Below are positions 1 to 8,130 of a stretch of 38,461 nucleotides of DNA, one piece after another. Source of the DNA: Cyclobacteriaceae bacterium (GTDB lineage Bacteria; Bacteroidota; Bacteroidia; Cytophagales; Cyclobacteriaceae); assembly GCA_019638285.1 (NCBI GenBank), contig JAHBUB010000035.1, positions 1-38,461 on the forward strand, given 5' to 3'. Both the position numbers and the translations under genes were made by a program. The stretch's first letter is position 1, and each line of letters starts with the position of its first letter. Below the pieces are notes generated by a model. That model searched no databases and had not been told where the DNA came from. It saw only the letters and a list, made by a program, of their open reading frames with translations.

Positions 1-458
1 CGTATTATCGCAACACGCCACCAGAGAACCATGTACAAACCTATGGTGATTTGAATAAGGATGGCATTCAGGAAAATATTACCGATAAGACCATCGAGAC
101 GACAAATTGGTTTATTGGAGATGACGGAATTTATGCCTCCTCTGAAGAAGCAATTGTTTTCATTGAAGCCTTGATGAGTGGTAAGATAGTCAACCCAAAT
201 TCATTAAAGGAAATGAAAACCATTGTCTTCAATGAATATGGTTTGGGACTGGAATACGATAAGGGATTTCCATATAAAGAGTTGATAGGACATTCCGGGT
301 CAGGCATAGGAACGAGAACTGATTTATACTATTTCCCAAGGCAAGGAATGACTATAGCAATACTAACTAATTCAGGACTTCGTGGTGCCAACAAAAAATT
401 TCCCAAAGCCTACTATAAGATGAGAAGTAGAATAATAATTAAATTTTTTATTCTATAG
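1..458 (+). CDS. Serine hydrolase (beta-lactamase/PBP4-like fold), C-terminal part
   Basis: The reading frame is open from position 3, so the gene begins left of the window and only about 151 C-terminal residues are present. The segment HSGSG followed by TDLYYFPRQGMTIAILTN matches the third active-site box (HxG) and closing strand of class C beta-lactamase-related serine hydrolases. The SxxK and YxN boxes must lie upstream and are not visible. These enzymes are usually exported and act on peptidoglycan peptides, esters or small amides; the substrate cannot be told here. The tail is rich in Arg, Lys and Ile and ends at a TAG. It is unrelated in detail to the damaged serine hydrolase at 18.2 kb, which carries a DUF3471 domain. 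Confidence 0.75.
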   Translation, partial: YYRNTPPENHVQTYGDLNKDGIQENITDKTIETTNWFIGDDGIYASSEEAIVFIEALMSGKIVNPNSLKEMKTIVFNEYGLGLEYDKGFPYKELIGHSGSGIGTRTDLYYFPRQGMTIAILTNSGLRGANKKFPKAYYKMRSRIIIKFFIL

Positions 459-649
459 CATTTGAATGGATTGGGTTGAAGATCATGAATGTATCTACTT
501 TCCCATCTGGCCTCAAAAGGCACAAGTCTTCGAAAGAAGGGAATTGCGAGACTTGTTCCCTCATCCATTCACGTTGTAATACCCAGTGCCCAATTGAAAA
601 AACTTAATTTAAAACCTACTTAATTAGGAGTGTTCTTATCTTTTTGATA

Positions 650-680
650 TTGCCAGGTAAGTGCAGTCTTTTTATTTTTG
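650..680 (+). promoter_or_regulatory. Bacteroidota-type promoter for the DHFR-like pair
   Basis: TTG at 650-652 is followed after 20 bases by TATTTTTG at 673-680. This fits the Bacteroidota housekeeping consensus (-33 TTG, -7 TAnnTTTG). The start codon at 726 lies about 40 bases past the expected transcription start. Confidence 0.5.
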
Positions 681-725
681 AGTATTGTTGGATATCGTTA
701 ATACACGTACCTAAAATAGAACCCC

Positions 726-1319
726 ATGAGAAAAATAATTTCATTTATGCACCTATCGCTGGATGGTTTTGTTGCAGGACCAAACGGAGAAATGAACTGG
801 ATTAAAGTGGATGAGGAAATTTTTGATCATGTGGGTAAGCGGATAAGCAAAGGCGACACGGCATTATATGGACGAGTAACGTATCAAATGATGGAAAACT
901 ACTGGCCTACCGCAGCAGACAAGCCCACCGCGTCCAGGCACGACATTGAACATTCAAAGTGGTATAAAAATGTTCACAAAGTGGTTTTATCAAAAACAAT
1001 AAAAGGCGAAGGTGTAGCCAACACAACAATTATTAGCGATAACCTTTCGAACCACATCAATGAAATCAAGCAATCCCGCCCCGCAACAGGCGACAGCGGG
1101 AGTGAAGATATTTTGCTTTTTGGCAGCCCTACGGCAACGCATTCACTGATGCAACAAAACCTAATTGACGGCTACTGGCTGTTTGTTAATCCCATTATTC
1201 TTGGACGGGGCATCCCATTGTTTGTAGACATCAAAGCCCAAATAAAACTAAAACTATTGAGCACGCGACAGTTTACTTCGGGGGTAACTGAACTGAATTA
1301 CATAGTGGACAAACAATAA
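726..1319 (+). CDS. Dihydrofolate reductase / RibD C-terminal domain family protein (paralogue 1)
   Basis: This 197-residue protein starts MRKIISFMHLSLDGFVAGP, the N-terminal strand and loop of the DHFR-like RibD C-terminal superfamily (YwjB/YyaP type). It continues with TALYGRVTYQMME and ends with FGSPTATHSLMQQNLIDG and NPIILGRGIPLF, the usual family blocks. Such proteins are predicted NADPH-dependent reductases; they are not the main folate DHFR, and the substrate is generally unknown. The linker before DILLFGSP is longer than I expect for the family because residues from about SRPATGDSGS are encoded by a palindromic DNA segment (1074-1101). It is followed after 15 bases by a paralogue, and the two probably form one transcript from the promoter at 650. 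Confidence 0.88.
   Translation: MRKIISFMHLSLDGFVAGPNGEMNWIKVDEEIFDHVGKRISKGDTALYGRVTYQMMENYWPTAADKPTASRHDIEHSKWYKNVHKVVLSKTIKGEGVANTTIISDNLSNHINEIKQSRPATGDSGSEDILLFGSPTATHSLMQQNLIDGYWLFVNPIILGRGIPLFVDIKAQIKLKLLSTRQFTSGVTELNYIVDKQ
1074..1101 (+). repeat. In-frame palindromic segment inside DHFR-like paralogue 1
   Basis: A 28-base segment has arms TCCCGC and GCGGGA with an inner CGC/GCG pairing. It encodes SRPATGDSG in frame. It matches 23 of 28 bases of the segment at 1665-1692, at the same protein position in the second paralogue. Confidence 0.6.
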
Positions 1320-1334
1320 CAACGAACTGCTTGC

Positions 1335-1934
1335 ATGAGAAAAGTAATTGCAGCAATCAATATGACACTGGATGGTTTTTGCGACCATACAGCAATCATT
1401 CCGGATGAAGAAATACATGCTCACTACACCGACCTGTTAAGTACCGGAGGCACCATTCTCTATGGGAGGATTACCTATCAGCTTATGGAATTTTGGAGAA
1501 CGTTGGTAGAAAACCCTTCCGGTGAAAAGTCAATGGACGACTTTGCTGTGGTAATGGACAAGATCCCCAAAATTGTTTTTTCTCACACACTTAAAAAGGT
1601 AGACTGGGATAGTGCAAAGTTGGCCAATCAAGGCCTTGAAGAAGAGGTATTAGCACTCAAACAATCCCGTCCCGCATCAGACGGGAGCGGGAGTAAAGAC
1701 ATTTTGGTGGGCAGCCGGAGTTTAATAATGCAGCTAATGAAACTTAATTTGATTGATGAATTTCAACTTTGTATTCATCCTGTTGTGGCAGGAAGCGGTC
1801 TGCCATTATTTGAAAGCATAAACAACAGGACTGCTTTTAAACTCATTAAGACCAAAACCTTCTGTAGTGGGGCATTAGCACTTTACTATCGACCTACCAA
1901 CGAAAAAAACAGATCCTCCGCTGACGCAGTCTAG
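1335..1934 (+). CDS. Dihydrofolate reductase / RibD C-terminal domain family protein (paralogue 2)
   Basis: This 199-residue protein starts MRKVIAAINMTLDGFCDHT and shares the order of blocks with the upstream gene: GGTILYGRITYQLME, DILVGSRSLIMQLMKLNLIDE, HPVVAGSGLPLFE. It belongs to the same DHFR-like RibD C-terminal superfamily of predicted NADPH-dependent reductases. The two genes clearly arose by duplication but have diverged widely. Like its neighbour, it carries a GC-rich palindromic insert before the DIL strand, read as SRPASDGSGS. The last residues (NRSSADAV) look like read-through into non-coding sequence, so the ancestral stop may have been earlier. Confidence 0.87.
   Translation: MRKVIAAINMTLDGFCDHTAIIPDEEIHAHYTDLLSTGGTILYGRITYQLMEFWRTLVENPSGEKSMDDFAVVMDKIPKIVFSHTLKKVDWDSAKLANQGLEEEVLALKQSRPASDGSGSKDILVGSRSLIMQLMKLNLIDEFQLCIHPVVAGSGLPLFESINNRTAFKLIKTKTFCSGALALYYRPTNEKNRSSADAV
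1665..1692 (+). repeat. In-frame palindromic segment inside DHFR-like paralogue 2
   Basis: A 28-base segment has arms TCCCG-T-CCCG and CGGG-AG-CGGGA around a 7-base loop, and is read in frame as SRPASDGSG. It is the counterpart of the element at 1074-1101, with 5 differences in 28 bases. Confidence 0.6.
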
Positions 1935-2204
1935 CTGTTGCGGTGGCATGCGGGTGATAGCCTTTGTTGGAGTTCTTCCAACATAGTTCAGTGTCGGAAA
2001 CACTTAAAAATACCCTGCAAAAGGGGGAAGAGCACCTTACCAAAAGATACCTTGCACCGTTGCTGTTGACACCTCACACCGGTGCTGATGGAAGTACGTG
2101 CCGGATCAAAAAGGGTATTGGGTAAGGGAGAAGTGAAGATACGGGCATTTGAAGCATTAATTACCTATCTTTCTCTACTGTAATTCATCTAATAAAAATC
2201 ATTT

Positions 2205-2504
2205 ATGACGACTGTAAGCAATCCAAAGGTAACGCTCGTGGAAGAGGGCGAAAAGATGACGATAAAACAGATGGAGGCGTTCACCGGACAACTTTTACCC
2301 AAACACAAGGCATCAGATGAGTCGGTACTTGTGGTCATAGAAGGTGCGTGTGTTTTAAATTTGGCTGAAAAGGACCATTTGTTAGGACCAGGCGACAGTA
2401 TGGTTATACCTCCCAATGTATGGCACCAGATTAAGGTCAATCAGAATTTCAAAGCCCTTCATGTGATGCCCAATGGCATACAATTTGATTTTGTAAAACA
2501 ATAA
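2205..2504 (+). CDS. Cupin-domain protein
   Basis: This is a 99-residue single-cupin protein. The stretch LLPKHKASDESVLVVIEGACVLNL is cupin motif 1 in a reduced form (one clear His, then E and G), and LLGPGDSMVIPPNVWHQIKV is motif 2 with its PGD, IPP and His. Small cupins of this kind are usually metal-binding beta-barrels with sensory or enzymatic roles, and the exact role cannot be read from sequence. A TATCTTT box sits at 2166-2172. It stands alone between the reductase pair and arr, all on the plus strand. Confidence 0.8.
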   Translation: MTTVSNPKVTLVEEGEKMTIKQMEAFTGQLLPKHKASDESVLVVIEGACVLNLAEKDHLLGPGDSMVIPPNVWHQIKVNQNFKALHVMPNGIQFDFVKQ

Positions 2505-2584
2505 TCTCTTTTACAGGTCTTCAACCCTTTTCAAAGTAATTCGTAGAAGATACTGAGATCGGAAAGGTTAAAAAACAATCAACA

Positions 2585-3031
2585 ATGGCTGAGAATAAAA
2601 TGGACAATCCATTGAATAAAACGGTTCATATACCATTTGCCCAGACATACTTTCATGGCACAAAAGCCAACTTTGCAATTGGAGAATTGATAGCCGTGGG
2701 GTTTCACTCCAACTACGGCAAACAGCATAAAGCAAAATACATCTACTTGTCTGCGACATTGGATGCGGCTATCTGGGGCGCTGAATTGGCTTTAGGAGAG
2801 GGGCGTGAAAGAATCTACTTAGTAGAGCCAACGGGTCCCATTGAGGATGATCCCAATCTTACGGACAAAAAATTTCCCGGCAACCCCACCATGTCTTACC
2901 GATCCAAACATCCCTTTAAGGTAGTGGGAGAAGTAACTGTTTGGCAAAGCCATCCACCCGAGCAACTCAAAGCGATGAAGGAAGGATTAGCCAAATTGAA
3001 AGAACAAGGTATTGAGGCTATTGAAGACTAA
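2585..3031 (+). CDS. arr: Rifampin ADP-ribosyltransferase Arr
   Basis: This 148-residue protein is a full-length Arr enzyme. The family transfers ADP-ribose from NAD+ to the C23 hydroxyl of rifamycins and so inactivates them. The three signature positions are present: His in YFHGTKANF, Tyr in KAKYIYLSATLDAAIWGAE, and Asp in DDPNLTDKKFPGNPT. The C-terminal FKVVGEVTVW strand is also intact. It is a chromosomal copy, with no attC site or transposase next to it. The upstream DHFR-like genes are not the trimethoprim-resistance type, so this is not a typical resistance cassette array. Resistance is expected from the family and is not shown by the sequence. Confidence 0.93.
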   Translation: MAENKMDNPLNKTVHIPFAQTYFHGTKANFAIGELIAVGFHSNYGKQHKAKYIYLSATLDAAIWGAELALGEGRERIYLVEPTGPIEDDPNLTDKKFPGNPTMSYRSKHPFKVVGEVTVWQSHPPEQLKAMKEGLAKLKEQGIEAIED

Positions 3032-3151
3032 TCCTATTCGGAATCACTCCACCCAGTGCTTATTTAAACAAAGACTTTATTGGAATAGATGTATTTCTTA
3101 TAAAATTGGATTGAAAAACCATTTGCTATTATATTTAAAAGAAAAAGCCGC

Positions 3152-4023
3152 ATGAAGAACATCCTACTTCTCTTAGTTATTACCTGCTCAACGAGCTTTG
3201 CACAAACAAAGCCGGTCAAAATATTTATCTCCGTAGATATGGAGGGCATTGGAGGGATCGGAACCTCAAAAATGACCAGCAACAATGGAAAGGATTACGA
3301 TACAGGTAGGAAGCTAATGACTGCGGAGGTAAATGCGGTGGTGAAAGCTATTTTTCAAGTCGGGCCTGCCACCGTGTTAGTCAATGATAGTCATGGAGAT
3401 ATGCAAAACCTGTTGCATACCGAACTGGATCCACGTGTGGAATACATTCAAAGCAACATCAAACCATTGGGCATGGTACAAAACCTGGATGAGAGCTTTG
3501 ATGGCATCATCTTTATCGGCTACCATGCCATGGCAGGAACGGAGAATGGATTTTTAGCACATACTGGTGCGGGAAATGTAAAAGGACTTTGGTTGAACGG
3601 CACTGAAGTAGGTGAGGGGGGCTTGAATGCTTACTATGCTGGAGCTAAAGGCGTACCTGTGATTTTGGCCAGCGGAGATAAGACGTTTACGGAAGAGATT
3701 GTAAAAGTAGTGCCCACACGTACGGTGGCCACAAAAGAAGCCATCGGCTCCAGTGCTGCCAAATTGTTGCATCCTGATGTGGTGCACAAATTATTACAAG
3801 AACAAACTACAGCCGCACTTAAAGATTTAAAAAACGCAAAAGCACTTTCGTAAAACTACCCGTCACGTTTATTTTGAAAGTCGATGAACCCACCAGGGCG
3901 GATGTGGCAATGGGCATCCCTGGAATGAAAAGGGTAGATGGTTATACCCTATCCTACAATGCAAAAGATATGGACGAGGCATACAAGCTGATACGCATCG
4001 TGTATAAGTATTTATCTTGGTAA
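3152..4023 (+). pseudogene. M55 family D-aminopeptidase (DppA-like), one frameshift near the C-terminus
   Basis: A signal peptide (MKNILLLLVITCSTSFAQ) is followed by an M55 zinc peptidase domain. The metal ligands of DppA-type enzymes are visible: VDMEG (D and E), NDSHGD (H), IGYHAMAG (H) and GTEVGEGGLNAYYAG (E). The first frame stops at 3853. The rest of the domain (KLPVTFILKVDEPTRADVAM, then GMKRVDGYTLSY) continues in the -1 frame to a TAA at 4021-4023. The change of frame maps near the A run at 3829-3834, where the zero frame reads A AAA AAC, a canonical -1 slippery heptamer. A one-base deletion or homopolymer error is the simplest cause; programmed frameshifting is possible. The protein would be periplasmic and release D-amino acids from peptides. 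Confidence 0.85.
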
Positions 4024-4078
4024 GGGAGGAGAGGGGCGTACTGTTAATAAAGGAGTAGTCAATTTCTTAAATAAAAAA

Positions 4079-4114
4079 ACTTGTGACCGGGTTGCCCGGT
4101 CACAAGTTTTTTTT
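4079..4114. terminator. Bidirectional rho-independent terminator
   Basis: A perfect 13-bp stem (4079-4091 with 4095-4107) and a 3-base loop are flanked by seven A on the left and eight T on the right. It therefore works in both directions, between the convergent M55 peptidase and cyclophilin genes. Confidence 0.92.
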
Positions 4115-4169
4115 ATTGGGTCAATTACAAATATCGTTGCAAACCCGTTTGCGTTAGGTCAAACTCAAA

Positions 4170-4604
4170 TTAGGAATTCACCACAATCTTTTCCATCACA
4201 TCACCTTCTCGTATCAGGTCAATAACATCCAATCCTTCTACTACCTTACCAAATACAGTATGGTTGCGATCAAGGTGCTTGGTATTATCCCTTCCATGGC
4301 AAATGAAGAACTGTGAACCGCCTGTGTTTCTTCCGGCATGGGCCATTGACAATACCCCACGATCGTGGTATTGATTCTCTCCGTTCAACTCACAATCAAT
4401 TTTATAACCAGGACCTCCCGCACCCGTACCATCGGGGCATCCTCCCTGAATAACGAAGTTGGGGATCACACGATGAAACGTAAGACCATCATAAAATCCC
4501 TTTTCAGCGAGGTCAGTGAAGTTTTTTACGGTATTGGGTGCGTCTTTTTCAAAGAACTCCACTTTCATCGTTCCCTTATTGGTGTGTATTTCGGCTGTTT
4601 TCAT
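4170..4604 (-). CDS. Peptidyl-prolyl cis-trans isomerase, cyclophilin type
   Basis: This 144-residue protein is a compact bacterial cyclophilin with no signal peptide, so it is probably cytoplasmic. It catalyses cis-trans isomerisation of X-Pro bonds. The core motif [13 protein letters not shown] contains the catalytic Arg and the substrate-pocket Phe. [10 protein letters not shown] and [14 protein letters not shown] are the other active-site blocks, with His in place of Trp as is usual in bacterial forms. It ends close to the shared terminator at 4079-4114 and has no partner on its strand. Confidence 0.94.
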   Translation of the reverse strand: MKTAEIHTNKGTMKVEFFEKDAPNTVKNFTDLAEKGFYDGLTFHRVIPNFVIQGGCPDGTGAGGPGYKIDCELNGENQYHDRGVLSMAHAGRNTGGSQFFICHGRDNTKHLDRNHTVFGKVVEGLDVIDLIREGDVMEKIVVNS

Positions 4605-4778
4605 CTAAATAGTTATGTTACAAGTACTCAAAAAAAATTTGATGCAAATTTGCCACAAAGTCACCAAGCCACAAAGCCATTGCGGAAACAATTCTGCTCA
4701 CTTCGCCACATACCACATTATCTATTGCGCCTTTTGATTTTAAATTTAAATTGCAAGTAATAGTAAAACCTTCAACCT

Positions 4779-6929
4779 ATGCGAAACTTCGTGCTCATCT
4801 TATTGGCCTTTGTATGCTACAATTGCACCAATTCATCTCAAGAGACAGGATCAGAAAATGTTACCATTATCAGGGATAAATATGGCGTTCCGCACGTCTT
4901 TGGCAAGACCGATGCAGATGCTGTGTTCGGATTGATCTATGCACAGTGTGAAGATGATTTTAACAGGGTAGAGGTAAACTATATCAATGCCATGGGAAGA
5001 ATGGCTGAAGTGGAAGGTGAGGAGAGCCTGATCAGTGATTTGCGCATGCGGTTATTTATTGATACTACCAAGGCAGTCGCTATCTACAAAGAAAGTCCTG
5101 AGTGGATGAAAAAATTGTTGAATGCTTTTGCTGATGGTGCCAATCATTATTTAAAGACGCACCCGGAAACAAAGCCAAAGCTGATTACAGAATTTAAACC
5201 CTGGATGCCTTTGATGTTTAGCGAAGGTAGTATCGGTGGTGATATTGAGTCGATATCTCTAAAAGAACTAGCTCAGTTTTATGATCCTAAGAATGAAACC
5301 GCATTTGCAGCACCCATTGTGAATGAATGGGAAAAGGAACCCACAGGTTCTAATGGATTTGCTTTGGCGCCCTCGAAAAGCGCATCGGGTAATGCATTGC
5401 TTCTTATCAATCCTCACACTTCTTTCTACTTCAGACCGGAAGTACACATGGTAAGTGAAGAGGGGTTGAATGCCTATGGTGCAGTTACATGGGGACAATT
5501 TTTTATATACCAGGGATTTAATGAACATAACGGGTGGATGCACACCAGCAGCAGTGCCGATGTGATTGATGAGTACGAAGAAACGATCGTGAAAAAGGGG
5601 GATGATATATTTTACAAGTATAGAGAGGAATTAAAGCCACTTCGGGGAGAGAAAGTACAATTGGCTTACAAAAAGGGCAGCGACATGGCGACTAAAGAAT
5701 ATGCCGTTTACCATACGCATCACGGTCCTGTTATTGCCAACCGCGATGGTAAGTGGATCAGCATAAGTCTGATGCAAGAACCATTAAAAGCGCTGACACA
5801 GTCTTACACGCGCACCAAGACCAGCACCTATGAGGAATTTAATAAAATGATGGAGTTGAGAACCAATTCCTCCAACAATACAGTATATGCAGATGACAAG
5901 GGAAACATAGCCTACTTCCATGGCAATTTCATTCCCATTCGGGATACCCAATTTGACTGGTCAAAACCTTTGGACGGCAGCAATCCTGCTACGGATTGGA
6001 AGGGATTACACCCGATAGACGAATTAGTACATGAATTAAACCCTTCTAATGGATGGATTCAGAATTGCAATTCAACACCATTCACGGTATCAGGAGATCA
6101 AAGTCCTAAGTCATCTGATTATCCTACTTACATGGCTCCCGATCATGAAAACTTTCGCGGGCTGCATGCAGTGCGGGTGCTGAAAGACTCCTCCAACTTC
6201 ACCCTGGATAAATTGATTGCCTCGGCTTATGATTCTTACCTGCCTGCGTTTGAAAGGTTAGTGCCTTCTGTGATAGCAGCCTATGAAAAGGTAAAACCCG
6301 CAAACCCAGATTTAAAAGAGCCCATTCAAGTGTTGAAGGATTGGGATTATCGTTTTTCTGAGGCTTCGGTAGCGACCGCTTTGGCCACTTACTGGGCACA
6401 AGACTTGAGGAGAATGGTAGCTGATAGGGCCCCAAAAGGGAATGGTGATTTGGGGCTTATTGACTACATGACAAATAAAACAACCGATGAGGAGAAATTA
6501 CAAGCACTATTCAGCGCCATTAGCATATTGCAGTCCGATTTCGGTAGTTGGAAAACAGCTTGGGGAGAAATCAATCGTTATCAAAGGATAACAGGGGATA
6601 TTGTTCAGCCATTTGAAGATGCAAAACCAAGTATTCCGATTGCTTACACTTCATCATTTTGGGGTGCGCTTGCTGCCTTTGGTAGCAGACCCTATCCAGG
6701 TACCCTAAAGTGGTATGGAACACGCGGCAATAGCTTCGTGGCCGTGGTAGAATTTGGTAAAAAGGTAAAGGCCAAGTCTGTATTGGCTGGAGGCAACAGC
6801 GGTGACCCTGCATCCCCTCACTTTAATGATCAGGCAGAAATGTACAGGGAAGGAAAATTTAAAGATGTGCTGTTCTACCGTGAGGACATTGAGAAGAATG
6901 CAGAGAGAACTTATAATCCCAAAAAATGA
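4779..6929 (+). CDS. Penicillin acylase family protein (Ntn hydrolase)
   Basis: This 716-residue protein begins with a hydrophobic signal ending in Cys residues (FVCYNCTNSS), so it is exported and possibly a lipoprotein with a non-standard lipobox. The motif EPTGSNGFALAP contains the autocatalytic cleavage site. Ser191 would become the N-terminal nucleophile of the beta chain, after removal of a spacer following the alpha chain. TNSSNNTVYADDKGNIAYFHG carries the oxyanion-region Asn. The C-terminal GNSGDPASPHFNDQ is also typical. The family includes penicillin G acylases, AHL acylases and aculeacin acylase, and substrate cannot be predicted. The gene is followed by a long inverted repeat and then the aminotransferase gene on the same strand. 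Confidence 0.9.
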   Translation: MRNFVLILLAFVCYNCTNSSQETGSENVTIIRDKYGVPHVFGKTDADAVFGLIYAQCEDDFNRVEVNYINAMGRMAEVEGEESLISDLRMRLFIDTTKAVAIYKESPEWMKKLLNAFADGANHYLKTHPETKPKLITEFKPWMPLMFSEGSIGGDIESISLKELAQFYDPKNETAFAAPIVNEWEKEPTGSNGFALAPSKSASGNALLLINPHTSFYFRPEVHMVSEEGLNAYGAVTWGQFFIYQGFNEHNGWMHTSSSADVIDEYEETIVKKGDDIFYKYREELKPLRGEKVQLAYKKGSDMATKEYAVYHTHHGPVIANRDGKWISISLMQEPLKALTQSYTRTKTSTYEEFNKMMELRTNSSNNTVYADDKGNIAYFHGNFIPIRDTQFDWSKPLDGSNPATDWKGLHPIDELVHELNPSNGWIQNCNSTPFTVSGDQSPKSSDYPTYMAPDHENFRGLHAVRVLKDSSNFTLDKLIASAYDSYLPAFERLVPSVIAAYEKVKPANPDLKEPIQVLKDWDYRFSEASVATALATYWAQDLRRMVADRAPKGNGDLGLIDYMTNKTTDEEKLQALFSAISILQSDFGSWKTAWGEINRYQRITGDIVQPFEDAKPSIPIAYTSSFWGALAAFGSRPYPGTLKWYGTRGNSFVAVVEFGKKVKAKSVLAGGNSGDPASPHFNDQAEMYREGKFKDVLFYREDIEKNAERTYNPKK

Positions 6930-6938
6930 TTAGTCGAT

Positions 6939-6979
6939 AGTCAATGGTCAATAGTTCAAGCAACTATTGACCATTGACT
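6939..6979. repeat. 18-bp perfect inverted repeat (stem-loop)
   Basis: Arms at 6939-6956 and 6962-6979 are perfect reverse complements (starting AGTCAATGGTCAATAGTT) around a 5-base loop. No T-run follows, so it is not a standard terminator. It lies between the acylase and aminotransferase genes and could stabilise or attenuate the transcript, or be a dispersed repeat unit. Confidence 0.85.
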
Positions 6980-7002
6980 GAATTCAAATTAAGACGAAAA
7001 AA

Positions 7003-8118
7003 ATGTCATACGATAGCCAACTAAAAACAAGCAGAAGGATTCTCATGGGGCCTGGCCCCAGTGATGTGCACCCGAGGGTATTGCAGGCCATGGCCACGCC
7101 AATGATTGGCCATCTTGATCCTGAGTTTGTCACTGTGATGGATGAGATCAAGGAGATGGCGCAACTCACATTTCAAACCAAGAACCACCTCACCTTTGTG
7201 GTGTCTGCACCGGGCAGTGCGGGTATGGAAACATGCCTTGTAAATCTATTAGAGCCTGGGGATGAGGCTGTTATATGCATTAATGGAGTATTTGGTGGAA
7301 GGATGGCGGATATCGCGGAAAGGGCAGGCGCCAGGATAACTAAGATAGAAGCACCATGGGGTCAAGTAATTGATCCTCAGCAAGTAAAAGATACGTTAAA
7401 AGGACTTAAACCAAAGCTTGTAGCCATCGTACACGCTGAAACTTCAACTGGAGTACTTCAACCCCTGGAAGAGATCAGCAAAATCGTGCATGATGCAGGC
7501 GCATTGCTCGTGGTAGATGCCGTTACATCGTATTGCGGTACCCAGCTAAAAGTAGATGAGTGGGGCATCGATGCGGTTTATTCGGGCACTCAGAAATGCC
7601 TGAGCGCAGCCCCGGGTTTGTCGCCCGTATCTTTTAGTGAAAATGCGGTAAAAGCATTGGAGGCACGAAAAACCAAAGTACAAAGTTGGTTTCTCGACCT
7701 CAGCATGGTGAAAAACTACTGGCAGGGAGCCAAAAGGACGTATCATCACACCGCACCGGTGTCTGCCATGTTTGGCTTAAGGGAAGCCTACCGGCTGGTG
7801 CTGGAAGAAGGCCTTGAGAAGCGATTTGAAAGGCATACAAAGAACCATTTATTGTTGAAAAATGAATTGGAGCCACTGGGTTTTGAATTTGGGGTAAAAG
7901 AGGAACACAGACTACCCATGCTGAATGCCGTAAAATTGCCGGAAGGTGTAGATGATGCAGCTGTTAGACAAAGACTTCTCAATGAATACAATATCGAAGT
8001 AGGAAGTGGGCTGGGGCAATTTGCAGGTAAGATATGGAGGATTGGACTGATGGGAGAAAGCAGCAATCCCAATTATGTAAATACTTTGGTAGCTGCACTC
8101 AAAAGGATAATCAAATAA
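7003..8118 (+). CDS. Class V PLP aminotransferase, alanine-glyoxylate/serine-pyruvate type
   Basis: This 371-residue protein matches the AGXT/serine-glyoxylate aminotransferase group. It opens with [17 protein letters not shown], followed by the GHLDPEF block. [10 protein letters not shown] holds the PLP-ring Asp, and [17 protein letters not shown] the Schiff-base Lys. The C-terminal IGLMGESS carries the substrate-carboxylate Arg region (WRIGLMG). The usual reaction is glyoxylate plus L-alanine (or L-serine) to glycine plus the keto acid. It is followed after 12 bases by a DapA-type aldolase, so the two are almost certainly co-transcribed. The pairing suggests glyoxylate produced by the aldolase is aminated here. 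Confidence 0.92.
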   Translation: MSYDSQLKTSRRILMGPGPSDVHPRVLQAMATPMIGHLDPEFVTVMDEIKEMAQLTFQTKNHLTFVVSAPGSAGMETCLVNLLEPGDEAVICINGVFGGRMADIAERAGARITKIEAPWGQVIDPQQVKDTLKGLKPKLVAIVHAETSTGVLQPLEEISKIVHDAGALLVVDAVTSYCGTQLKVDEWGIDAVYSGTQKCLSAAPGLSPVSFSENAVKALEARKTKVQSWFLDLSMVKNYWQGAKRTYHHTAPVSAMFGLREAYRLVLEEGLEKRFERHTKNHLLLKNELEPLGFEFGVKEEHRLPMLNAVKLPEGVDDAAVRQRLLNEYNIEVGSGLGQFAGKIWRIGLMGESSNPNYVNTLVAALKRIIK

Positions 8119-8130
8119 TTAAAAATATTC

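Noticed and set aside
726-3031. An antibiotic-resistance cassette array (dfr plus arr)
   Set aside because: The DHFR-like proteins are RibD-type reductases, not resistance DHFRs, and no attC or integrase sequence is present.
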